40,983 nucleotides of DNA from Paracoccaceae bacterium (GTDB lineage: Bacteria > Pseudomonadota > Alphaproteobacteria > Rhodobacterales > Rhodobacteraceae): positions 1 to 40,983 of the forward strand of contig PAPN01000043.1 of NCBI GenBank assembly GCA_002708925.1, in the 5' to 3' direction. Under the pieces are notes generated by a model. It was not told where the DNA came from, made no database searches, and worked only from the letters and a program-made list of their open reading frames with translations. Shown here piece by piece: positions 34,164 through 40,983 of the stretch; position 1 is the first letter of the stretch; each line of letters starts with the position of its first letter. Made by a program: the position numbers and the translations under genes.

Positions 34164-36223
34164 GCGGGGCTCCGGGTTTTTTGGGCCTTGCGGGCGGCCA
34201 GAATCAGGGGCACGCACCGGGCCGTGTCATCATGGATGGAAACGCAATCAAGGCATTGAAAACATTCAGAGTATTGGATTTTTCCTGCGTCCGATATTGC
34301 CTGATACTGGCATTTGACGCGGCACAGTTGGCAGGGCGAGCCGCACTCTGCGCGCCGGGCGATCCAATCGCGTCCGCGCAGCAGGCCTCCGATGGCCATG
34401 AGCGCGCCCAGCGGGCAGACATAGCGGCAGAACCCCTTGAACAGGATCATCCCGGCCAACAGCCAGAAGACAGCATAGGCGACATAGTACCATTCGCGGA
34501 TAAAGAATGTGGTCACGGCAGTTTTGAAGGGTTCGATCTCGGCGGCTTTGTCGATCTGATCGGGGGCCCAGACGGTAACGCCGACCAGCCCGGCCAGCAC
34601 GACGTATTTCAGCTGTTTCAGCGCTGCATCCCAGCGTCTGGACAGCCGGATTTGCGGCAGGCGCAGCCCGCGCCCCAGGTGATGCGCGAATTCCTGCATC
34701 GCGCCAAAAGGGCACAGCCAGCCGCAGAACAGCCCGCGCCCCCACAGCACGAACCCAAGGATCGCAACGGCCCAGATCAGCAACGAGAACGGATCATACA
34801 GAAGAAACGCAAAGCTGCCCCCGTCCAGTCCGCTGCGCAGCGCGGCCAAGGCCGTCACGATGGACAATTGCCCCTGGCCCCACCAGCCGACAAAGCCGAT
34901 GACCGCCGCCAATATCCCCAGCCTGAACGGGGTAAGCCGTCTGGGGCGGGCCAGCGGCTTTTGCCCAAGCAACAGCGTCAGAACCAGCAAGCTCAGGCCG
35001 CTGGCCAGCACGATCAAATCGGCGGCGCGATTGCGCAGGGCCTCCTGCCAGGGGGGAATTTGGCGGGGCGGCTGCGGACGGGTGAAAAAACGCGGCTGGG
35101 GCGTGACCGGCACCTCCAGCGTGACCGTGCCGGTTTCGGGCTGAAAAATCCCGTGTTCGCGCACGGCGCTGACCTGCAAAACCCACTCGGAGGCCGGATC
35201 GAACCCCAGGCGCCGGTCGGTGCGCAGGATCAGCGCGCTGCCCTCGGGTACCTCTGGGCGCAGGTCGATCAACAGATCGGAATCGCGCAGCGCAACCGGA
35301 AAACCACCCTGCTGCGCGCTTAGCCAGTTGGGCGAGGTGTTGCGCACGAAATCAGGGCTGACCAGCCCATGCCGGGCGGTCTCGATCAGCAGGATGGGTT
35401 CGTCCGTTGTGGCGATGGACAGGAAATCTTGCAGCTCTTGCATCCCGCTGTCCGTCAGCACCGCCCGCGCAACCGAGGGCGGCCCCAGATCCACCAGCCA
35501 CAGATCCAGATAGGGGGCGTCGGGGGTGGTCTGGGCCTCGGGGTCGTCATCCTCCCAGATGGTGCCGGCGAACAGCGCCTGCACCTGAGCATTGCTGACA
35601 ACGTGATGCGTGGCGATGCCCTGGGCAACCAGATCGTCCCAGCGCAGGGTTTCCTGCACGGCCGGATCGGGATGCGCGGGCGGTTGCAGCGACAGCCCCT
35701 GCATTTTTTCGCGCGCGACGGCCAAAGAGGCGGCCATGATCGATTCATGCGCGATCCGGACGCTGGCCGTGGCTTTGGTGACCCCATCCAGATAGATCAG
35801 CGAAGACCCGCCCCCGCCGTCACCATAGGGCGTGCCCACCACCATCGAATCCGCGATGGAATGGCCGCGATATTGCTCCATGAACTGATGAAAGGGTGCC
35901 TGACCCAGACCCGAGACAAAGATCGGCTCGTTATGATCAATCAGGCGGACATCCAGAAACTTGCCCTCAAGATCCAGAATGACCAGCATGTTGATCGGCG
36001 TTCCGGAAAACCCCGGAAGCGGTGATAAAGGTTCCGTTTCAAAGACATACCCGGCCTCGGCCCCGCCTGAATTCAGCAGGCTGTAGACCCCTTTGTCATT
36101 CAGCGGCTCGCCCAGGGAAAAGGGCGGGACGATCATCTGGGCCAGGTCTGCGCGCGGCATGGGGGCCGCAAGGGCGGCCACGGCGGAGAACAATACCCAG
36201 CAGAAAGTGAATAAAACGCGCAT
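34160..36223 (-). CDS. NosR/NirI-like membrane flavo-iron-sulfur protein
   Basis: This is a 687-residue protein with a signal peptide (residues 1-21) and a periplasmic FMN-binding domain. In that domain DGVTKATASV puts Thr152 where the flavinylated Thr of the SGAT motif sits. An extra periplasmic domain and several membrane helices follow. The C-terminal half has two CxxxCP motifs (FCGWLCPFG, YVCPLGA) and a ferredoxin-like set, CGSPCQLCRVKCQ and CFQCLDC. Family members such as NosR carry electrons from quinol across the membrane. There is no nosZ or other denitrification gene nearby; the neighbours are apbE and pqqABCDE. ATG 36223 is preferred because the signal peptide starts there. Confidence 0.85.
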   Translation of the reverse strand: MRVLFTFCWVLFSAVAALAAPMPRADLAQMIVPPFSLGEPLNDKGVYSLLNSGGAEAGYVFETEPLSPLPGFSGTPINMLVILDLEGKFLDVRLIDHNEPIFVSGLGQAPFHQFMEQYRGHSIADSMVVGTPYGDGGGGSSLIYLDGVTKATASVRIAHESIMAASLAVAREKMQGLSLQPPAHPDPAVQETLRWDDLVAQGIATHHVVSNAQVQALFAGTIWEDDDPEAQTTPDAPYLDLWLVDLGPPSVARAVLTDSGMQELQDFLSIATTDEPILLIETARHGLVSPDFVRNTSPNWLSAQQGGFPVALRDSDLLIDLRPEVPEGSALILRTDRRLGFDPASEWVLQVSAVREHGIFQPETGTVTLEVPVTPQPRFFTRPQPPRQIPPWQEALRNRAADLIVLASGLSLLVLTLLLGQKPLARPRRLTPFRLGILAAVIGFVGWWGQGQLSIVTALAALRSGLDGGSFAFLLYDPFSLLIWAVAILGFVLWGRGLFCGWLCPFGAMQEFAHHLGRGLRLPQIRLSRRWDAALKQLKYVVLAGLVGVTVWAPDQIDKAAEIEPFKTAVTTFFIREWYYVAYAVFWLLAGMILFKGFCRYVCPLGALMAIGGLLRGRDWIARRAECGSPCQLCRVKCQYQAISDAGKIQYSECFQCLDCVSIHDDTARCVPLILAARKAQKTRSPA

Positions 36224-36379
36224 GGCGAAAAGCTGGGCCAATTCCCCCGCAGCGCCTATGCGACATTGGTCTAAGCCGGGGCCGGGGGGCGGGGTCTTAC
36301 GACCAAAGGAGCATTTCAGCCCGCCCGCCTGCGCGGCTAGTCTGGGCAGACATAAATCCAGTACCCGGAGGAGAAACGA
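36224..36379. promoter_or_regulatory. Divergent promoter region of nosR-like and pqqA with two inverted repeats
   Basis: The 156-bp gap separates two divergent operons. TTGGTCTAAG (36266-36275) and CTTACGACCAA (36296-36306) are inverted copies apart from one extra C. GTCTG-GG-CAGAC (36340-36351) is a second palindrome, 28 nt before the pqqA ATG, with CATAAA overlapping its end as a weak -10. No clear -35 is seen. Either repeat could be an operator. Confidence 0.4.
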
Positions 36380-36490
36380 ATGGCCTGGACTGCACCCAAA
36401 ATCAAAGAAGTGAACTGCGGCATGGAAATCAACATGTACGCACCTTCGCAAGACGAAGGCGGCCGCGGCCACGAGCCCGACCTGTTCTAA
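36380..36490 (+). CDS. pqqA: PQQ precursor peptide PqqA
   Basis: This is the 36-residue ribosomal precursor of pyrroloquinoline quinone, found by translating the gap upstream of pqqB. The peptide contains the core G-Met-Glu16-Ile-Asn-Met-Tyr20, with the E-x3-Y pair that PqqE cross-links to build the cofactor. MAWTAPKIKEVNCG precedes it and a charged tail ends in DLF. GGAGGAG lies 6 nt before the ATG. The peptide is longer than the 23-24 residues of many species, mainly at the C-terminus, but within the family's range. pqqB starts 26 nt after the stop. Confidence 0.95.
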   Translation: MAWTAPKIKEVNCGMEINMYAPSQDEGGRGHEPDLF

Positions 36491-36516
36491 TCCCTGTCCG
36501 GCAAGCGGAGCCTGCT

Positions 36517-37404
36517 ATGAAGTTTCTTGTACTGGGTGCCGCGGCCGGGGGTGGGCTGCCGCAATGGAATTGCGGCTGTGCCAACTGCAACGATGCCCGC
36601 GCCGGACGGATCCCGGCGTCGGGGCAGTCATCTCTGGCGGTGTCACTGGATGGCGCGGTGTGGGCTGTGCTGAACGCCTCGCCCGACATACGTCAGCAGA
36701 TGTTATCGAGCCTGCGGATGCATCCCCGTGCCCTGCGGGATACGCCCGTGGGCTCGGTTCTTTTGACGAATGGCGATATTGATCACATCGCGGGGCTGCT
36801 GTCCTTGCGTGAACAAACGCCCTTCACGCTGTTCGCCACGGGCGAAATTCACAAGGTTCTGGCCGAAAACGCGATTTTCAATGCGGTGAACCGGGATGTG
36901 GTGCCGCGCGCAACCATCGCTCTGGATCAGCCGTTCACGCTGCTGCCTGGCCTGACGGCAACCCTGTTCGCGGTGCCGGGCAAAGTGCCCCTGTTCATGG
37001 AGGGCGCCCAGGTCCGGACCGATCTGGAGGGCGAGCAAACCGTCGGCGTGCGCCTGCATGACGGCACGAAAACCGCCTATTACATCCCCGGATGCGCGGC
37101 TGTGACGGATAAGCTTCTGTCCCAGATCGCCGATGCCGATGCGCTCTTCTTTGACGGCACGCTTTGGGATGACGATGAGATGATCCGCACCGGCACCGGG
37201 GTCAAAACCGGCCGCCGTATGGGGCATGTGCCGATCAGCGGGCCGGAGGGCTCGATTGCTGGGCTGGCGGGGCTGAAGGCGGCTAAGACCTTCATCCATA
37301 TCAATAATACCAATCCGATCTGGCAACCGGACAGCCCTGAACGGGCCTTTGTCACCGGCAGTGGCTGGCAGATCGCGGCCGACGGGCAGGAGACGCAGAT
37401 ATGA
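36517..37404 (+). CDS. pqqB: PQQ biosynthesis protein PqqB
   Basis: This 295-residue metallo-beta-lactamase-fold protein hydroxylates the cross-linked Glu-Tyr intermediate in PQQ synthesis. The N-terminus LVLGAAAGGGLPQWNCGCANC is diagnostic, and TNGDIDHIAGLLSLREQTPF covers the metal-site region. A GHVPISGPEGSIA segment and INNTNPIW lie near the end. The ATG has GGAG upstream. Its stop overlaps the pqqC start (ATGA at 37401-37404). Length and motifs are standard. Confidence 0.96.
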   Translation: MKFLVLGAAAGGGLPQWNCGCANCNDARAGRIPASGQSSLAVSLDGAVWAVLNASPDIRQQMLSSLRMHPRALRDTPVGSVLLTNGDIDHIAGLLSLREQTPFTLFATGEIHKVLAENAIFNAVNRDVVPRATIALDQPFTLLPGLTATLFAVPGKVPLFMEGAQVRTDLEGEQTVGVRLHDGTKTAYYIPGCAAVTDKLLSQIADADALFFDGTLWDDDEMIRTGTGVKTGRRMGHVPISGPEGSIAGLAGLKAAKTFIHINNTNPIWQPDSPERAFVTGSGWQIAADGQETQI

Positions 37405-38129
37405 GCCGCGACAGCCTGGAGGCCCGCCTGCGCGCCATTGGCGCGGAACGCTACCACGACAAACATCCCTTTCATCACCGGCTGCACAATGGCGAGTGCA
37501 CCCCCGATCAGGTCCGCGCCTGGGTGATCAACCGCTGGGCCTATCAGGCGGCAATCCCGATGAAGGACGCGGCGTTTATGTCGCGCGTCTATGACCCGGC
37601 GGTGCGGCGCGAATGGCGCTCCAGGATCGAGGATCACGACGGTGGCCTGACCGAGGGCGGCGGCATCCGGCGCTGGCTGAAACTGGCGCAGGCCGTGGGG
37701 CTGGATCCGGACTATGTGGCCTCGGGGCGCGGCGTCCTGCCCGCCACGCAATTCGCCGTGGATGCCTATATCCGCTATGTGCGTGACATGCCGCTGTTGC
37801 AGGCGGTGGCGTCCTCGCTGACGGAACTGTTTGCCCCCAAAATCCACGAACGCCGGATCGAGGGCCTGCTGGAACATTACGATTTCGCCAACACCGACTC
37901 GCTGTCCTATTTCCGCAACCGCCTGACCGAGGCCCCCAAGGACGTGGCCTATGGTCTGGACTGGGTGCTGACCCATGCGGACACCCCGGAAAAAGAGGAT
38001 ATGGCCTGCGATGCGCTGATCTTTAAAACCAACGTGCTTTGGGCGCAGTTGGACGCGCTGTGGGGCGCCTATGTGGAACCGGGGCGCATTCCTCCGGGCG
38101 CGTGGCAGCCGGGCGAGGGAATGCTATGA
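37401..38129 (+). CDS. pqqC: Pyrroloquinoline-quinone synthase PqqC
   Basis: PqqC is a cofactor-free oxidase that performs the last ring closure and eight-electron oxidation to PQQ. The 242-residue all-helical protein shows [17 protein letters not shown] at the N-terminus, and [22 protein letters not shown] with active-site residues. [32 protein letters not shown] lies in the second half. Start and stop both overlap neighbouring genes by 4 nt, giving tight coupling within the operon. Confidence 0.96.
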   Translation: MSRDSLEARLRAIGAERYHDKHPFHHRLHNGECTPDQVRAWVINRWAYQAAIPMKDAAFMSRVYDPAVRREWRSRIEDHDGGLTEGGGIRRWLKLAQAVGLDPDYVASGRGVLPATQFAVDAYIRYVRDMPLLQAVASSLTELFAPKIHERRIEGLLEHYDFANTDSLSYFRNRLTEAPKDVAYGLDWVLTHADTPEKEDMACDALIFKTNVLWAQLDALWGAYVEPGRIPPGAWQPGEGML

Positions 38130-38413
38130 GCCTGACCATCGCCCCGCATGAACGCCCCTATCTGCCGCGCGGCGTGCGGCTGGCGCGAGACCGGGTGCGC
38201 GATCAGACCGTGCTGCTGGCCCCCGAAAAGGCCGTGGCGCTGGACATGGTGGGCGAGGCGATCCTGACACGCGTCAATGGCACGGATACCTTGGATCAGA
38301 TCATCACCGATCTGGCCGCGACGTTTCAGGCTCCGCGCGGGCAGATCGCAGGCGATGTGCAGACCTTTCTGCAAGCCCTGCGCGCCCGTGTCTTTCTTAG
38401 GGTGCACCCATGA
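38126..38413 (+). CDS. pqqD: PqqA-binding chaperone PqqD
   Basis: PqqD is a small RRE-fold protein that binds PqqA and presents it to PqqE. The 95-residue chain contains the family pattern [23 protein letters not shown], then [26 protein letters not shown]. The ATG at 38126 overlaps the pqqC stop and the similarity starts there, so a longer in-frame start inside pqqC is rejected. Its stop overlaps the pqqE start. Confidence 0.95.
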   Translation: MSLTIAPHERPYLPRGVRLARDRVRDQTVLLAPEKAVALDMVGEAILTRVNGTDTLDQIITDLAATFQAPRGQIAGDVQTFLQALRARVFLRVHP

Positions 38414-39498
38414 CCACGCCGCCGCCCATCGCCATGCTGGCCGAGCTGACGCATCGCTGCCCGCTGGCCTGTCCTTATTGTTCCAACCCCACGGAATTGC
38501 TGAGCAAAGACACCGAGCTGGACACGCAGACCTGGGCGGATGCCTTCCGTCAGGCGGCCGATCTGGGCGTGTTGCAGTTGCATCTCAGCGGCGGAGAGCC
38601 TGCCTCGCGCCCCGATCTGGTGGAGCTCACGCAGGCCGCCCATGACGCGGGGCTGTACACCAATCTGATCACCAGCGGCATCGGCCTGACCCCGCGCCGC
38701 CTGGACGCGCTGGAGGCCGCGGGGCTGGACCATGTGCAGCTGTCCATGCAGGGCACCACGGCCGATCTGGCCGATTGGGTGGGCGGCTACAAAGGCGGGT
38801 TCGATCGCAAACTGAAGGTGGCCGAGGAACTGAAACAGCGCGGCATTCCTCTGACCCTGAACGCCGTGATGCACCGCCACAACCTGGACGATCTGGACCG
38901 CACGATTGACATGGCGGTTGATCTGGGCGCCCGCCGGCTGGAGGTCGCCTGCGTGCAATTCCACGGCTGGGCCACGCAGAATCGCGGCATGTTGCTGCCC
39001 ACCCGCGAACAGACCGAGATCACCAAGCAGAAGGTGGCCGAGGCCTCGGAGCGGCTGAAGGGCATTCTGGCCTTTGATTTCGTGCCGCCCGATTATTATG
39101 CCGATTACCCCAAGGCCTGTATGGGAGGCTGGGGCAGCGCGGGGCTGAACATCGCGCCCGATGGCAGCGTTCTGCCCTGTCACGCTGCGCAGCAGATTCC
39201 GCATCTGACGTTTGATAACGTGGCCGACAGGCCCCTGGCGGACATCTGGTACAACAGCGCAGCCTTCAACGCCTATCGTGGGACGGACTGGATGCCCGAG
39301 ACCTGCAAATCCTGCGACCGTAAGGAAATCGACTTTGGCGGTTGCCGATGTCAGGCACTGATGATCGCGGGGGATGCCAGCGCGGTTGATCCGGTCTGCG
39401 GAAAATCCCCGCATCATGCCCGCGTGACCGAGCTGCTTGAGACCGCGATGCAGGGTGCGCAGACGGATTTCATATATCGCCGGATAGCGCGCGGCTGA
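38410..39498 (+). CDS. pqqE: PqqA peptide cyclase, radical SAM enzyme PqqE
   Basis: PqqE is a radical-SAM enzyme that makes the first carbon-carbon bond between Glu and Tyr of PqqA. The 362-residue protein has the radical-SAM CxxxCxxC at Cys17, Cys21 and Cys24, and [10 protein letters not shown] after it. A C-terminal SPASM region includes [10 protein letters not shown] and [18 protein letters not shown], which bind auxiliary clusters. Its stop abuts the convergent response-regulator gene with no gap. With pqqA-D the operon is complete; the PQQ-dependent dehydrogenases must be encoded elsewhere. Confidence 0.96.
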   Translation: MTTPPPIAMLAELTHRCPLACPYCSNPTELLSKDTELDTQTWADAFRQAADLGVLQLHLSGGEPASRPDLVELTQAAHDAGLYTNLITSGIGLTPRRLDALEAAGLDHVQLSMQGTTADLADWVGGYKGGFDRKLKVAEELKQRGIPLTLNAVMHRHNLDDLDRTIDMAVDLGARRLEVACVQFHGWATQNRGMLLPTREQTEITKQKVAEASERLKGILAFDFVPPDYYADYPKACMGGWGSAGLNIAPDGSVLPCHAAQQIPHLTFDNVADRPLADIWYNSAAFNAYRGTDWMPETCKSCDRKEIDFGGCRCQALMIAGDASAVDPVCGKSPHHARVTELLETAMQGAQTDFIYRRIARG

Positions 39499-40212
39499 TC
39501 AGCCCTTGGGGGTGACGGCCAGGGCGAACACATAGCCCGCGCCATAGACGGTTCGGATGATCTCGGGTGATTTTGTGTTATCTCTCAGCTTCTTACGCAG
39601 GCGGCTGATGCGTGCATCCATGCTGCGATCGAAGGGCTCGTCCGAGCGGCCGGTCGTGGCATCCAGCAGTTGCGAGCGGCTCAGAACCCGTCCGGGTGCA
39701 CTGACCAGCGCGTGCAGAAGACTGGCCTCGGACGAGCTCATCTGCACCACTTCGCCATCCGCATGGGACAGGGTGCAGCCGTCGAAATCCGCGCTCCAGT
39801 CGCCAAAGCAGACCAGTGGCTTGGCCGGGGTGGGGCCTTCGGGCGTTTGCCGGACACGGCGCAGAACGGCCCGGATCCGCGCCACCAGTTCGCGCGGTTC
39901 AAACGGTTTGACGATATAGTCATCGGCCCCCACCTCCAGCCCGACAACGCGATCGGTGATATTGCCGCGCCCGGTGACGATCACCTTGGGCACCGAGGCC
40001 GGCAATAGCGAATCGCGCACCACCGACAGCCCGTCGCCGTCAGGCAGGCTGAGATCGATCAGGCACAGGTCCGGCATGGTGCGCCGGATCTCGCGCTGGA
40101 ATTCGGACAGGCGGCGAAAGGCCTGCACATCAATGCCCTGCTGCGTCAGCGTGCGCACGATCAGGCGCGAAATGTCAGGGTCGTCTTCCAAAAGGTAAAC
40201 CAGGGTTTTCAT
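39499..40212 (-). CDS. OmpR-type response regulator
   Basis: This 237-residue two-component regulator has a receiver domain with acidic residues near Asp11, the phospho-acceptor Asp53 in LCLIDLSLPDGDG and a YIVKPFEPREL lysine. A winged-helix DNA-binding domain at about 140-235 ends in SRLRKKLRDN..PEIIRTVYGAGYVF. The start overlaps the stop of the kinase gene (ATGA), so the two form a pair. Its convergent position next to pqqE does not prove control of PQQ genes. The target is unknown. Confidence 0.9.
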   Translation of the reverse strand: MKTLVYLLEDDPDISRLIVRTLTQQGIDVQAFRRLSEFQREIRRTMPDLCLIDLSLPDGDGLSVVRDSLLPASVPKVIVTGRGNITDRVVGLEVGADDYIVKPFEPRELVARIRAVLRRVRQTPEGPTPAKPLVCFGDWSADFDGCTLSHADGEVVQMSSSEASLLHALVSAPGRVLSRSQLLDATTGRSDEPFDRSMDARISRLRKKLRDNTKSPEIIRTVYGAGYVFALAVTPKG

Positions 40213-40983
40213 GGGGTCGCCTTTCGATTGCGGGGACGCAGATGTATCAGCAGATCCGCGTCAGTGAAAGGTTTACGCAACAGGGGCGTGTCGGCCTGCC
40301 CGTCCGGGGGCTGCACGTTCTGGCCGCTCATCAGCACCAGATCAATATGGGGAAACTTGGCCTGAACGCGCGCGGCCAGCCCAAAGCCGTTCATCGTGCC
40401 GGGCATGTCCACATCGGACAGAACCATCCGCACCTCTTTAAGCTGCTCCAGCAGGATCATCGCCTCATCTGCATTTTCCGCCTCGACCACCGGATGCCCA
40501 AAGCCCGAGACCTGCCGGCGGATGGTGCGGCGCACATCCGGGTCGTCCTCGACCAGCAGCACGATGCGCGATTCCTGCGAGATCGGGGCCGGGCCGGGCG
40601 GCAAGGGCGCAGGCGGATCGTCCGGCGGCGCTGCGACCTCGGGCAGAAGGATGGTAAAGCTTGTCCCGCGCCCCGGCGCACTCTCGACGGTGATCGCACC
40701 GTTCGATTGCTGCACAAACCCATAGACCATGGACAGGCCCAGCCCCGATCCCGACCCGGCCACCTTAGAGGTAAAGAACGGCTCGAATATTTTTTCGACC
40801 AGGGCCGCCTCCATTCCGCAGCCATCATCGGAAAAGCGGATGCCAATATAGTTTCCGGCAGGAATGCGGAACAGCTCGGCCTCTTCCTGAGACAGCCTGC
40901 GGGCTGCGGTGTCGATGGTGATCGTGCCTTTGCCCTGGGTGGCGTCGCGCGCATTCAGCGCCAGGTTCAGGATGGCCATTTCC
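40209..40983 (-). CDS. Hybrid sensor histidine kinase, C-terminal part (5' end outside window)
   Basis: The visible 257 residues begin in the N box of the kinase ATPase domain (EMAILNLALNARDA). They continue through the G1 and F boxes (FSDDGCGM, IFEPFFTS) and the G2 box (GSGLGLSMVYGF). A C-terminal receiver domain follows, with VLLVEDDPDVRRT and the phospho-acceptor Asp in VLSDVDMPG. This is a hybrid kinase resembling the PAS-type group. Its sensing domain and dimerisation helix lie beyond the window. It is coupled to the response regulator by a 4-nt overlap. Confidence 0.9.
   Translation of the reverse strand, partial: EMAILNLALNARDATQGKGTITIDTAARRLSQEEAELFRIPAGNYIGIRFSDDGCGMEAALVEKIFEPFFTSKVAGSGSGLGLSMVYGFVQQSNGAITVESAPGRGTSFTILLPEVAAPPDDPPAPLPPGPAPISQESRIVLLVEDDPDVRRTIRRQVSGFGHPVVEAENADEAMILLEQLKEVRMVLSDVDMPGTMNGFGLAARVQAKFPHIDLVLMSGQNVQPPDGQADTPLLRKPFTDADLLIHLRPRNRKATP

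Noticed and set aside
34160..36223. NosR as evidence of a nitrous-oxide reductase cluster
   Set aside because: No nosZ, nosD, nosF, nosY or nosL gene is present in the window. The neighbours are apbE and PQQ genes, so only the name NosR-like is kept.

Overview
The window is typical chromosomal DNA of a GC-rich alphaproteobacterium. It most resembles the Rhodobacterales (Roseobacter/Rhodobacter group). The grounds are the gene families and their order (tatB-tatC, then an nlpD-like gene, pcm and surE; a purF/cvpA/radA run; mlaE/mlaF/alr; dnaB; pyrE/pyrC), strong GC3 codon bias, frequent 4-nt stop/start overlaps, and Roseobacter-type accessory genes. No species call is justified. No rRNA, tRNA, CRISPR array, prophage or insertion sequence was recognised.

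Layout. 1-2222 (+): the end of tatB, tatC and a DUF815-type AAA ATPase, closed by a two-way terminator. 2285-18329 (-): a long same-strand run of housekeeping genes. Read in transcription order it is a Rhodobacterales-specific protein of unknown role, pyrC, pyrE, dnaB, alr, mlaE, mlaF, a PqiA-like protein, radA, cvpA, purF, a small GspC-like protein, a DUF2199 protein, an SDR oxidoreductase, surE, pcm and an nlpD-like lipoprotein. 18417-23496 (-): a tightly coupled four-gene island with three related family-2 glycosyltransferase domains and two sulfotransferase-type domains, one of them fused to a glycosyltransferase and with a degenerate P-loop.

23706-33247 (+): a molybdenum-hydroxylase cluster. 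It holds moxR/coxD-like and VWA/coxE-like genes, a pair of YeeE/YedE sulfur-transport genes, an xdhC/coxF-like gene, a molybdopterin-binding protein, and coxS, coxL and coxM. The S-L-M order and the AYRGAGR active-site loop identify the enzyme as a form II (CO dehydrogenase-like) hydroxylase, not a proven CO oxidiser. The YeeE pair looks like its own transcription unit, with a near-perfect FNR box, an exact TATAAT -10 and its own terminator.

33279-39498: a Tat-exported ApbE-type flavin transferase and a NosR-like membrane flavo/iron-sulfur protein on the minus strand, divergent from a complete pqqABCDE operon for PQQ synthesis on the plus strand. The 36-residue pqqA gene is included. 39499-40983 (-): an OmpR-type response regulator and the C-terminal part of a hybrid histidine kinase, which runs off the window.

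Points to follow up. A dispersed intergenic element with a GAGTATTT...CAAAGAAG core occurs six times, each time just after a stop codon. The FNR-type promoter in front of the sulfur-transport pair suggests anaerobic control inside a Mo-enzyme cluster. The NosR-like/ApbE pair has no nosZ nearby and faces the PQQ operon, which suggests a membrane electron-transfer module linked to quinoprotein metabolism. The sulfotransferase/glycosyltransferase island is a candidate sulfated-glycan system. All functional links are inferred from sequence and context only.
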